From Marinobacterium_D sp050908845 (GTDB lineage: Bacteria; Pseudomonadota; Gammaproteobacteria; Pseudomonadales; Balneatricaceae): a DNA stretch of 64,000 bases. The notes under the pieces were generated by a model. It ran no database searches and was not told the origin of the DNA. It saw nothing but the letters and a program-made list of their open reading frames with translations. Shown piece after piece: positions 52,249 to 62,616 of this stretch. A program made the position numbers and the translations under genes. Location: contig NZ_CP194171.1 in assembly GCF_050908845.1 (NCBI RefSeq), forward strand, positions 496,001 through 560,000, in the 5' to 3' direction. The stretch's first letter is position 1, and every line of letters starts with the position of its first letter.

Positions 52249-54411
52249 CTAATCGATATCCAGATCAATCTCGATATCCTGTGCCAGCATCGCCTCAAAG
52301 TCGGTCTTCACCAGAGGGCGGCTGAGCAGGTAGCCCTGTACCTGGTCGCAGTTCATCTGCCGCAGCAGGTGCAGCTGGCCCTCGCTCTCCACGCCCTCGG
52401 CCACCACCTTGAGGTGCAGGCCATGCGCCATCAGCAGAATCGCCTCGATGATCTTGGCGGACTGGGGCGTGGATTCGATGTCGTCGATAAAGCTGTGGTC
52501 GATTTTGATGTGATCGATCGGCAGGTTACGAATCCGGCTCAGGGAGGAGTAGCCGGTGCCGAAATCGTCGATGGCGACCTTCGGTCCGAGCTGGCGTACC
52601 TGTTTAACCTGCCGCAGAATGCTGTCCATATCCTCGATCAGCACCCCCTCGGTCAGCTCCAGTACCAGGTGTGAAAGCAGCTGCGGGTCGCCGTTAAAGA
52701 TCGCTCTGAGCTGTGTCACCAGGTCGGCGCGTAGAAAGCTGATGCCGGACAGGTTGATCGCCAGCATCGGCATCGACAGCCCCTTGTCCGACCAGTCGCG
52801 CAGTTGACGCGCCACGGCCTGAAGTACCCAGAGGTCGATCCGTTTGACCAGCCCTGTCTGTTCCGCGAATGGGATGAATATGGCGGGCGAGATCATCCCT
52901 TTTTCGGGATGGCGCCAGCGCAGCAGTACTTCGGCCGACACCGGCTGGTTGCTCTTCAGGTCGAAAATCGGCTGAAACACGAGGAAAAACTGATCCTCGT
53001 CCAGGGCCTGCTGGATCTCCTGCCAGAGTCCCAGGCGTTGATCTACCGGGGCGCCCGAGAGCCTGTTGAACCAGTACCAGTCCCTTTCCATGCGTCGTGC
53101 GGCGCGCAGTGCTTCTTCGGCCCGCCCGATCAGCTGGAACTCCTGCTCACCGTCCTCCGGGTAGAGGCTGATACCGATACGGCCCTGCAGGCTGAACGGT
53201 TGTCCGTCGATGCTGATCGGTGCGGAAACTGTCTCCAGCAGTTCGCGCATCAGGCTGCGGATCGCTTCATCGTCGCCCGCCTCGGGGCGGACCAGAATCA
53301 GAGTGTCTTCGCCGAGGCGCCCAAGAAGGTCGTCAACGCGCAGCTGGTTACGCAGCCGCTCGACAATGGTGCGCAGTATCTGATTGCCACACTCCGGTCC
53401 CCAGCGGGTGGTGATCTCGCGCAGCAGGACCAGACGGATAACGAGCACGGCCAGGTAGCTGCCTTCGCGCTGCTGACGGGTGATCTCCCGCTGCAGAGCC
53501 TGGCCCAGCGACTGGCGGTTGTAGAGTCGGGTCACCGGATCGAACTCCTCGAGAAAACGGGCATGTTCGCTGAGATGGCGCAGGCGCCGGTTTTCCAGGG
53601 CGTGATCCCTTAATTGCTGAAGCGCCCTGGCCAGGGCGCCGATCTCATCCCGGCGGTTGGTGTCTCCGAGCTCTATCTCAAACCGGGCATTGGTGATCTC
53701 CAGCGTTGCCTGGGCCAGACGACGCAGGGGGTTGGCGATGTTACGCCCGATGGTCAGGGCGGCAAGCAGAGTGACGAGAAGCAGCGCCAGGGTCAGCACG
53801 GCGAGGCTGAGCAGCCGGGCGAACAGCTGTGACTGGATATCGTCCAGGTGCACGCCCGACCCCAGCAGCCAGTCACTGTCGCTGATGCGCATGAAGTAGC
53901 TGAGCTTGTCGCTTTCGGCGGTCAGGTTGCCGGATTGATCCAGCTGGGCCCAGCGGTAGCGCCAGAAAGTCTCGTTGCTTTCGGCGATCACTTTTAGCAA
54001 TGCCGGCAGTAACGGCCGGTCGCTGGTGTCCCGTAGAACCGCGAAGTTTTGCCCTTCCAGTGAAGGGCGTCCCACGTTGATCAGCATGTCGCCGTCATCG
54101 GTGAGCAGGAAAAGGTAATTGGTGCGGCGGTAGCGGGCAGGCTCAAGCAGTTGGCGGGCGCGCTCAAGCAGTTGCGGTTTGTCGATATAACCGTTCTGGT
54201 ACTCGGTGTACGCCTCGTTCAACTGGCCGCCGACCACTTCTACGATGCTGCGGACTTCGCGTTTGCGGGCATCGATCAGGTCGTCATGATGGAGAAAGGC
54301 GGCGAGGAGAGCAGTAGCGAGAATGCAGAACAGGGAAAGGGTAACCAACAGCAGCAGCTTGCGGTGAATACTGAGGTTGCTCAGTCTTGATGTCGGCTCC
54401 TGTGGTTGCAT
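52249..54411 (-). CDS. Cache-HAMP-GGDEF(degenerate)-EAL protein, probable c-di-GMP phosphodiesterase
   Basis: A 720-residue inner-membrane signalling protein. A first membrane segment (about 18-40) is followed by a periplasmic Cache-type sensor (with RYRRTNYLFLLTDDGDML), a second segment (about 200-225) and HAMP. A GGDEF domain follows with its signature reduced to RLGEDT (about 364-369), so it is not a cyclase. The C-terminal EAL domain keeps its key residues: AEVLLRW for EAL (about 493), NLSG, ELTEG, DDFGTGYSSL (about 612) and VAEGVES, hence probable c-di-GMP hydrolysis. I chose the ATG at 54411; an upstream TTG at 54450 has no better signal. Confidence 0.9.
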   Translation of the reverse strand: MQPQEPTSRLSNLSIHRKLLLLVTLSLFCILATALLAAFLHHDDLIDARKREVRSIVEVVGGQLNEAYTEYQNGYIDKPQLLERARQLLEPARYRRTNYLFLLTDDGDMLINVGRPSLEGQNFAVLRDTSDRPLLPALLKVIAESNETFWRYRWAQLDQSGNLTAESDKLSYFMRISDSDWLLGSGVHLDDIQSQLFARLLSLAVLTLALLLVTLLAALTIGRNIANPLRRLAQATLEITNARFEIELGDTNRRDEIGALARALQQLRDHALENRRLRHLSEHARFLEEFDPVTRLYNRQSLGQALQREITRQQREGSYLAVLVIRLVLLREITTRWGPECGNQILRTIVERLRNQLRVDDLLGRLGEDTLILVRPEAGDDEAIRSLMRELLETVSAPISIDGQPFSLQGRIGISLYPEDGEQEFQLIGRAEEALRAARRMERDWYWFNRLSGAPVDQRLGLWQEIQQALDEDQFFLVFQPIFDLKSNQPVSAEVLLRWRHPEKGMISPAIFIPFAEQTGLVKRIDLWVLQAVARQLRDWSDKGLSMPMLAINLSGISFLRADLVTQLRAIFNGDPQLLSHLVLELTEGVLIEDMDSILRQVKQVRQLGPKVAIDDFGTGYSSLSRIRNLPIDHIKIDHSFIDDIESTPQSAKIIEAILLMAHGLHLKVVAEGVESEGQLHLLRQMNCDQVQGYLLSRPLVKTDFEAMLAQDIEIDLDID

Positions 54412-54477
54412 CTCTGTCGGGTCCCGGTTCCTTCTGGAGTGGTGCTCCAATGCATGGCTATCTTGTTGTTCTCAGAT

Positions 54478-54504
54478 GAAAAAGCCCGGCATTTAGCCGG
54501 GCTT
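54478..54504 (-). terminator. Rho-independent terminator of metK
   Basis: On the minus strand AAGCCCGGC pairs with GCCGGGCTT (9 bp, 5-base loop), followed by TTTC. It lies 28 bases beyond the metK stop. Confidence 0.85.
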
Positions 54505-54532
54505 CGATTTTGCAGTCTAGAGCGAATTGCGC

Positions 54533-55723
54533 TTAGAGACCAGCGGCTTCGCGCAATGCGTCGGCCTTGTCGGTCTTTTCCCAGGGGAAGGCGGTGAAAG
54601 TGTCGTCACCGACTGTCATTTCATAGGGTTGGCGACCAAAGTGGCCATAGGCGGCGGTCTGCTTGTACATCGGGTGCAGCAGGTCGAGCATGCGGGTGAT
54701 CGCGTAGGGACGCAGGTCGAAATTCTCGCGTACCAGTTCAATGATCTTGTGCTCGGCGATCTTGCCGGTGCCGAAGGTGTTGATCGACACGGAGGTCGGC
54801 TCGGCCACACCGATGGCGTAGGAGACCTGGATTTCGCAACGATCGGCCAGGCCAGCGGCGACGATGTTCTTGGCCACGTAACGACCGGCGTAGGCAGCGG
54901 AGCGGTCCACCTTGGACGGATCCTTGCCGGAGAATGCACCACCGCCGTGACGGGCCATGCCACCGTAAGTGTCGACGATGATCTTGCGGCCGGTCAGACC
55001 ACAGTCACCGACCGGACCGCCGATGACGAAGGTGCCGGTGGGGTTGATGTGGTACTGGGTGTCCTTGTGCAGCAGTTCCGCCGGCAGCACGTGCTTGATG
55101 ATCAGCTCCTGTACCGCTTCATGCAGGTCCGCCTGGGAAACATCCGGGTTGTGCTGGGTCGACAGCACCACGGCATCGATCGCCACAGGCTTGCCGTTTT
55201 CGTAGCGGCAGGTCACCTGGGACTTGGCGTCCGGGCGCAGCCAGGGCAGCAGGCCGGAACGGCGCGCTTCGGCCTGACGCTCCACCAGACGGTGGGAAAA
55301 GGTGATCGGTGCCGGCATCAGCACTTCGGTCTCGTTGGAGGCGTAGCCGAACATCAGACCCTGGTCGCCGGCACCCTGGTCTTCCGGCTTGCTGCGGTCG
55401 ACACCCTGGGCGATATCCACCGACTGCTTGCCGATGATGTTGATCACACCGCAGGTTTCGCCGTCATAGCCCACATCGGAGGAGGTGTAGCCGATATCGC
55501 AGATCACATCGCGGACCAGGGTTTCCAGGTCGATCCAGGCGCTGGTGCTGATCTCGCCGGAGACGATGGCAACGCCGGTTTTGACCATGGTTTCGCAGGC
55601 CACGCGGGCCAGCTTGTCCTCGGCGATAATCGCATCGAGCACCGCATCTGAAATCTGGTCGGCGATTTTGTCCGGGTGACCCTCAGAGACGGACTCGGAG
55701 GTAAACAGGCTGTATTCGCTCAT
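54533..55723 (-). CDS. metK: S-adenosylmethionine synthetase
   Basis: Makes SAM from methionine and ATP. The 396-residue protein has the N-terminal FTSESVSEGHPDKIADQISD with the ATP-binding histidine, GDQGLMFGYA, and the glycine-rich GGGAFSGKDPSKVDRSAAY loop. The ATG at 55723 matches the family start. It is monocistronic with a clear terminator, and divergent from tkt. No SAM or SAH riboswitch pattern was recognised in the 270-base upstream region. Confidence 0.98.
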   Translation of the reverse strand: MSEYSLFTSESVSEGHPDKIADQISDAVLDAIIAEDKLARVACETMVKTGVAIVSGEISTSAWIDLETLVRDVICDIGYTSSDVGYDGETCGVINIIGKQSVDIAQGVDRSKPEDQGAGDQGLMFGYASNETEVLMPAPITFSHRLVERQAEARRSGLLPWLRPDAKSQVTCRYENGKPVAIDAVVLSTQHNPDVSQADLHEAVQELIIKHVLPAELLHKDTQYHINPTGTFVIGGPVGDCGLTGRKIIVDTYGGMARHGGGAFSGKDPSKVDRSAAYAGRYVAKNIVAAGLADRCEIQVSYAIGVAEPTSVSINTFGTGKIAEHKIIELVRENFDLRPYAITRMLDLLHPMYKQTAAYGHFGRQPYEMTVGDDTFTAFPWEKTDKADALREAAGL

Positions 55724-55993
55724 CGGTACGCGCAATCCTCAAGGCATAGTTTGAAGCAGGTAAAGCGTTTTCCTGCGGAATCTCAAAGGCCACATTTTAG
55801 CGGTCCGGCGCCCTGAATGCATGGTTTGAGCGGTACGGGCAGGTGAAAATTTTACCCTTTCGCCGTGAATTTGGTTCAAATCGACGCAATTGGGTTTGAA
55901 GCGCAGAGTTATCTGCGCGAAAATTGCGCTCTCAAAAAATCGAGCTTCTTACCCGCTAATATGCAAATTGGGCCAGGCCCAGGAGTAGAGTGA
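55724..55993. promoter_or_regulatory. Divergent metK/tkt control region with repeats and hairpin
   Basis: No gene is seen. AATTTGGTTcAA and AATTGGGTTtgAA (about 55869 and 55888) repeat with a 20-base period. GTTTGA(A)GC recurs at about 55749, 55824 and 55893. GGTGAAAATTTTACC (55842-55856) is a near palindrome, and GCGCAGA-gtta-TCTGCGC (55901-55918) a 7-bp hairpin. TAATAT at 55956-55961 is a possible tkt -10. Confidence 0.4.
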
Positions 55994-57988
<1,995 letters not shown>

Positions 57989-57996
57989 TCCCTGCG

Positions 57997-58032
57997 CGGG
58001 ATGGCCCATACCTAGATGGATGGGTCATCCCG
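57997..58032 (+). terminator. Intercistronic hairpin between tkt and epd
   Basis: CGGGATGGCCCA pairs with TGGGTCATCCCG (12 bp with one G-T, 12-base loop) and is followed by TTTGCATT. The T-run is short, so partial termination or mRNA processing after tkt is likelier than a full stop. Confidence 0.5.
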
Positions 58033-58069
58033 TTTGCATTCTGTTTCAATTCATTCGGTAAAGGTATCG

Positions 58070-59089
58070 ATGGCATATCGGGTAGCGATTAACGGCTATG
58101 GTCGAATCGGGCAGTGTGTACTGCGCGCGTTATATGAGCGTGGTATGACCGACCGTTTCGAGGTGGTTGCGCTGAACGAACTGTCCGATATCGAGACCCT
58201 GACCTACCTGACCCGCTACGACACCACCCATGGGCGTTTTCCGCTGCCGGTGGATCGGGACGGTGATTACCTGCTGATTGGCGAAGACCGTATCCGTGTC
58301 ATCAGCCAGGAAGATCCGCAGCAGCTGCCCTGGGATGAACTGGGGATCGACCTGATCTTCGAGTGCTCCGGCTCCTTCAAGAGCCGTGAAGTGGCGGAAC
58401 AGCATCTGTCGGCCGGTGCCGGTCGTCTGCTGTTCTCCCAGCCGGCACTGCCGGAGGTGGATGCCACCGTGGTGTTTGGGGTGAACCAGGGCACGCTGAA
58501 GGCGGAACACCGCATCATCTCGGCGGCGTCCTGCACCACCAACTGCGTGATCCCGGTGCTGGATCTGCTGGATCGCCACTTCGGTATCGAGCATGGCCTG
58601 ACCACCACGATCCATTCCGCCATGAACGACCAGCCGGTGATCGATGCCTATCACCGCACCGACCTGCGCCTGACGCGCAGTGCGCTGCAGTCGATCATTC
58701 CGGTGGATACGGGGCTCGATCGCGGTATCGACCGTCTGCTGCCGCACCTGGCCGGGCGCTTCAAGTGCCGTCATGTGCGGGTGCCGACGATCAATGTGTC
58801 GCTGATGGATATGTCGATCAATCTGAAGCGGGACACCAGCGTGGAAGAGGTCAACGCCATGCTGCGCAGCGCCACCCGGGAAGGGCCGCTGGCGGGGATT
58901 CTCGGTTATACCGATGAGCCTCACGCCTCGGTGGACTTCAACCGTGATCCGCGCTCCGGCGTGGTCGACAGCACCCAGACCAGCATCGCCGGAGGGCGGA
59001 TGCTGAAGCTGCTATGCTGGTTCGACAATGAGTGGGCGTTTGCCAACCGCATGCTGGATGTGGCGCAGCACTGGATGGATCTGCGTTGA
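58070..59089 (+). CDS. epd: Erythrose-4-phosphate dehydrogenase (GapB-like)
   Basis: A GAPDH-family enzyme of 339 residues, oxidising erythrose-4-phosphate for pyridoxal phosphate synthesis. The NAD-binding VAINGYGRIGQCVLRALYE is at the N-terminus and the catalytic cysteine in SAASCTTNCVIP. The following HSAMNDQPVIDAYH and RSALQSIIPVDTGL match Epd rather than GapA (which has the ASTGA-type AAKAVGKVLP). The ATG at 58070 has AAAGGT upstream. The position between tkt and pgk supports Epd. Confidence 0.92.
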   Translation: MAYRVAINGYGRIGQCVLRALYERGMTDRFEVVALNELSDIETLTYLTRYDTTHGRFPLPVDRDGDYLLIGEDRIRVISQEDPQQLPWDELGIDLIFECSGSFKSREVAEQHLSAGAGRLLFSQPALPEVDATVVFGVNQGTLKAEHRIISAASCTTNCVIPVLDLLDRHFGIEHGLTTTIHSAMNDQPVIDAYHRTDLRLTRSALQSIIPVDTGLDRGIDRLLPHLAGRFKCRHVRVPTINVSLMDMSINLKRDTSVEEVNAMLRSATREGPLAGILGYTDEPHASVDFNRDPRSGVVDSTQTSIAGGRMLKLLCWFDNEWAFANRMLDVAQHWMDLR

Positions 59090-59160
59090 ACCGGGAACGG
59101 GTTCGGCCATAAAGACACTAACAAACAAGACTTAACTGACGAAAACTACAGGAATCTGCA

Positions 59161-60327
59161 ATGAGCGTACTGAAAATGGCGGATCTGGATCTGGCAGGCA
59201 AGCGCGTGCTGATCCGTGAAGATCTCAACGTACCGGTCAAGGATGGACAGGTTACCTCGGATGCGCGTATCCGCGCCTCACTGCCGACCATCGAGATGGC
59301 GTTGAAAGCGGGTGCCAAGGTGATGGTGATGTCCCACCTGGGGCGTCCCACCGAAGGTCAGTACGAAGAACAGTACTCCCTGGCACCGGTTGCCAGCCAC
59401 ATCGGCAAGCTGCTGGGCCGTGAAGTGCCGCTGGTTAAAGAGTGGCTCGACGGTGATTTCGACCTGAATGAGGGCGAACTGGTACTGCTGGAAAATGTCC
59501 GTTTCAATAACGGCGAAAAGAAAGACAACATGGAGCTGAGCCAGAAGATGGCGGCGCTGTGCGACATCTACGTGATGGACGCGTTCGGTACCGCACACCG
59601 CGCCCAGGCTTCCACCCACGGCGTCGGCAAATTTGCCCCGATCGCCTGTGCGGGGCCGCTGCTGGCCAACGAGCTGGATGCGCTGGGTAAGGCACTGGAT
59701 AAGCCGGCGCGTCCGATGGCGGCTATCGTCGGTGGTTCCAAGGTGTCCACCAAGCTGGAAGTGCTCAATGCACTGTCCGAGAAGTGCGATCAGCTGATCG
59801 TCGGTGGCGGCATCGCCAACACCTTCCTGGCGGCGGCTGGCAAGCCGGTGGGCAAATCACTCTGCGAGCATGACCTGATCGACACCGCCAAGGCGTTGAT
59901 GGAAAAGGTCAGTATCCCGCTTCCGGTGGACGTGGTAGTTGCCACCGAGTTTGCCGAAACCGCCACCGCGACCATCAAGGCGGTTGATGACGTGGCCGAG
60001 GACGATATGATTCTTGATATCGGTCCGCAGTCTGCCGCGAACCTGGCAGCGCTGCTAAAGGATGCGGGCACCATTATCTGGAACGGCCCGGTCGGCGTGT
60101 TCGAGTTCGACCAGTTTGGCGAAGGCACCAAGACCCTGTCTCTGGCGATCGCTGACAGTGCCGGCTTCTCCATCGCCGGCGGTGGCGATACGCTGGCGGC
60201 TGTTGATAAATACGGTATTGCCGAGCAGGTGTCCTATATTTCCACCGGCGGCGGTGCATTCCTCGAGTTTGTCGAGGGCAAGGTGCTGCCGGCGGTAGCG
60301 ATGCTCGAGCAGCGTGCGGCGCAGTAA
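59161..60327 (+). CDS. pgk: Phosphoglycerate kinase
   Basis: Glycolytic ATP-generating kinase, 388 residues. The N-terminal RVLIREDLNVPVKDG, MSHLGRPTEG and ENVRFNNGEKK bind 3-phosphoglycerate. The C-terminal AIVGGSKVSTKLEVL, WNGPVGVFEF and GGGDTLAAVDKYG bind nucleotide. Typical bacterial length. It lies 71 bases after epd and 65 before fba. Confidence 0.98.
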   Translation: MSVLKMADLDLAGKRVLIREDLNVPVKDGQVTSDARIRASLPTIEMALKAGAKVMVMSHLGRPTEGQYEEQYSLAPVASHIGKLLGREVPLVKEWLDGDFDLNEGELVLLENVRFNNGEKKDNMELSQKMAALCDIYVMDAFGTAHRAQASTHGVGKFAPIACAGPLLANELDALGKALDKPARPMAAIVGGSKVSTKLEVLNALSEKCDQLIVGGGIANTFLAAAGKPVGKSLCEHDLIDTAKALMEKVSIPLPVDVVVATEFAETATATIKAVDDVAEDDMILDIGPQSAANLAALLKDAGTIIWNGPVGVFEFDQFGEGTKTLSLAIADSAGFSIAGGGDTLAAVDKYGIAEQVSYISTGGGAFLEFVEGKVLPAVAMLEQRAAQ

Positions 60328-60392
60328 TTAAACGGGTCGTTTCGCACGGCCCGCAAACGGATTACACGACTTAAATCTAAGGGTGAAACAAC

Positions 60393-61457
60393 ATGGCACT
60401 GATCTCTATGCGTCAGCTGCTGGACCATGCCGCCGAGTACGGCTATGGCATTCCGGCCTTTAACGTCAACAACCTGGAACAGATGCGTGCCATCATGGAA
60501 GCCGCATCCAAGACCAACTCTCCGGTGATCGTGCAGGCATCTGCCGGTGCGCGTAAGTACGCCGGGTCCAACTTCCTCAAGCACATGATCCTGGCGGCCA
60601 TCGAAGAGTTTCCCGATGTGCCGGTCTGCATGCACCAGGATCACGGCACCAGCCCGGCAGTCTGCCAGCGCTCCATCGCCCTGGGCTTCTCCTCCGTGAT
60701 GATGGACGGCTCCCTGGGTACCGACGGCAAGACCCCGACCTCCTATGAGTACAACGTGGACGTGACCCGCCGTACCGTTGAGATGGCGCACGCCTGCGGC
60801 GTGTCCGTTGAGGGTGAGCTGGGCTGCCTCGGCTCCCTGGAAACAGGTATGGCCGGTGAAGAGGACGGTATCGGTGCCGAGGGCGTACTGTCCCACGACC
60901 AGATGCTGACCGATCCGGACGAAGCGGCCGAGTTCGTCAAGGCCACCAACGTGGACGCCCTGGCGATCGCCTGTGGTACCTCCCACGGTGCCTACAAGTT
61001 CACCAAGCCGCCCACCGGCGATACCCTGTCTATCGGCCGTATCAAAGAGATCCACGCCCGTATCCCGAACACCCACCTGGTGATGCACGGCTCCTCTTCT
61101 GTACCGCAGGAGTGGCTGGCGATCATCAACGAATACGGCGGCGAGATTCCGGAGACCTACGGTGTGCCGGTTGAGCAGATCGTCGAAGGCATCAAGCACG
61201 GTGTGCGCAAGGTCAACATCGATACCGACCTGCGTCTGGCCTCCACCGGTGCGGTGCGTCGCTTCATGGCGCAGAACCCGTCCGAGTTCGACCCGCGTAA
61301 ATTCCTCAAGGAAACCATCGGCGCCATGCGCGATATCTGTATCGACCGCTATGAAGCCTTCGGTACCGCCGGTCACGCTGACAAGATCAAAGCGATCCCG
61401 CTGGAAACCATGGCTGAGCATTACGATGCTGGCAAACTGGACGCCAAGATCAACTGA
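60393..61457 (+). CDS. fba: Class II fructose-bisphosphate aldolase
   Basis: A zinc-dependent aldolase of 354 residues, of the type also used in Calvin-cycle operons. Zinc ligands lie in HQDHGTSP (with MDGSLG after) and in VMHGSSSVPQ, with the second His in GTSHGAYKF. The Schiff-base lysine of class I enzymes is absent. The C-terminal VNIDTDLRLASTGAVRRF is class II-specific. It ends the operon at a strong terminator. Class IIB-like length fits Pseudomonas Fba. Confidence 0.97.
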   Translation: MALISMRQLLDHAAEYGYGIPAFNVNNLEQMRAIMEAASKTNSPVIVQASAGARKYAGSNFLKHMILAAIEEFPDVPVCMHQDHGTSPAVCQRSIALGFSSVMMDGSLGTDGKTPTSYEYNVDVTRRTVEMAHACGVSVEGELGCLGSLETGMAGEEDGIGAEGVLSHDQMLTDPDEAAEFVKATNVDALAIACGTSHGAYKFTKPPTGDTLSIGRIKEIHARIPNTHLVMHGSSSVPQEWLAIINEYGGEIPETYGVPVEQIVEGIKHGVRKVNIDTDLRLASTGAVRRFMAQNPSEFDPRKFLKETIGAMRDICIDRYEAFGTAGHADKIKAIPLETMAEHYDAGKLDAKIN

Positions 61458-61479
61458 TCGTTGATCGACGGATGATCTC

Positions 61480-61505
61480 AAGGGCGGCCTCAGGCCGCCC
61501 TTTTT
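61480..61505 (+). terminator. Rho-independent terminator of the tkt-epd-pgk-fba operon
   Basis: AGGGCGGCC pairs with GGCCGCCCT around TCA and is followed by TTTTT. Confidence 0.93.
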
Positions 61506-61541
61506 CGTACTCTCAGTTATAAAACAGTCAAGGAAATAACC

Positions 61542-62414
61542 GTGCGCTACCTGGTGTTCGTGACCCTGCTCTGGGCGTTCTCATTCAGCCTGATCGGTGA
61601 ATATCTCGCCGGGCGGGTGGACAGCTATTTCGCGGTGTTGACCCGTATTTTGCTGGCGGGCGCGCTGTTCCTGCCGCTGCTGCGGCTGAAAGGGCTGCCG
61701 CGGGGTCTGATCGCCGGTATTGCGGCCTGTGGCGCGCTGCAGTTCGGTGTGACCTATGTCTGCCTCTACCTGTCGTTCGAATACCTGACGGTGCCGGAGG
61801 TGCTGCTGTTCACCATCACCACGCCGCTCTATGTGGCGCTGATCGATGAGGGGCTGAAGGGGCGCTTTACGCTGGGGCCCTTGGTTTCAACCGCCCTGGC
61901 GGTGGTCGGTGCGGCGATCATCCGCTACGACAATATCTCCAGCGAATTCCTCTCCGGCTTCCTGATTCTGCAGCTGGCCAACCTGGCGTTTGCCGCCGGG
62001 CAGGTGGGTTATGCGCACCTGGTGAAACATTACACCCCGGAGGGGCCGCTGTACCGGAGTTTCGGCCTGTTCTTCGTGGGTGCGCTGATCGTTGTGCTAC
62101 CGGCATTTCTGGCGCTGGGTAACCCCGACAAACTGCCACAGACATCGCTGCAGTGGGGCGTTCTGGCCTGGCTGGGACTGCTGGCCTCGGGGCTGGGTTT
62201 CTACCTCTGGAACAAGGGCGCGACCCTGGTGGACGGCGGTACGCTGGGTATCATGAACAATGCACTGATCCCGGCGGGGCTGCTGGTGAATCTGCTGATC
62301 TGGAACCGCGATGCGGACTTGGGACGCCTGGCGGTCGGCGGCGCCGTGATCCTGTTTTCGCTCTGGGTTAATCGCTGGTGGCAGCGACGCATACCGGCGC
62401 CGGGGATTGCCTGA
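61542..62414 (+). CDS. yigM: EamA-family transporter, YigM-like biotin transporter
   Basis: A 290-residue inner-membrane protein with about ten hydrophobic segments in two EamA repeats. The resemblance to E. coli YigM, a biotin uptake protein, is close along the whole length: LLWAFSFSLIGEYLAGRVDSY at the N-terminus, then LTVPEVLLFTITTPLYV, and WNKGATLVDGGTLGIMNN with IPAGLLVNLLIWN near the end. The start is a GTG with AAGGA 7 bases upstream. It stands alone after the fba terminator. Substrate is inferred from the E. coli protein. Confidence 0.85.
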   Translation: MRYLVFVTLLWAFSFSLIGEYLAGRVDSYFAVLTRILLAGALFLPLLRLKGLPRGLIAGIAACGALQFGVTYVCLYLSFEYLTVPEVLLFTITTPLYVALIDEGLKGRFTLGPLVSTALAVVGAAIIRYDNISSEFLSGFLILQLANLAFAAGQVGYAHLVKHYTPEGPLYRSFGLFFVGALIVVLPAFLALGNPDKLPQTSLQWGVLAWLGLLASGLGFYLWNKGATLVDGGTLGIMNNALIPAGLLVNLLIWNRDADLGRLAVGGAVILFSLWVNRWWQRRIPAPGIA

Positions 62415-62443
62415 GCGGCTCTTGGATCTGGGGTATTTTTTAC

Positions 62444-62454
62444 ATGACAGTCAT
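62444..62454. promoter_or_regulatory. Short palindrome upstream of RND efflux operon
   Basis: ATGACaGTCAT is an 11-base palindrome about 160 bases before the adaptor gene, just after an AT-rich run. It could be a repressor site; no regulator gene is in view. Confidence 0.2.
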
Positions 62455-62616
62455 CCAATAGGCGCAGCTTAGTGTAAAAGTAAGATTGGGGAGTCGATCA
62501 GGCGATTAAGGAGATAGTTCCAGCGCCTGGAGCCACTGCCCCTGACGCGGGGATGGGCGCGGTTGGATTACTGGAGATCCGCCCTGAGCAGAAAATGAGC
62601 GAGGTTGAGTGGCGTA

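Noticed and set aside
55724..55993. SAM or SAH riboswitch upstream of metK
   Set aside because: No arrangement of helices matching the known classes was found by eye, only a single 7-bp hairpin and AT-rich repeats.
60234..61481. Minus-strand open frame of 415 codons opposite fba
   Set aside because: It is antisense to a highly conserved aldolase, an expected artefact of strong codon bias.
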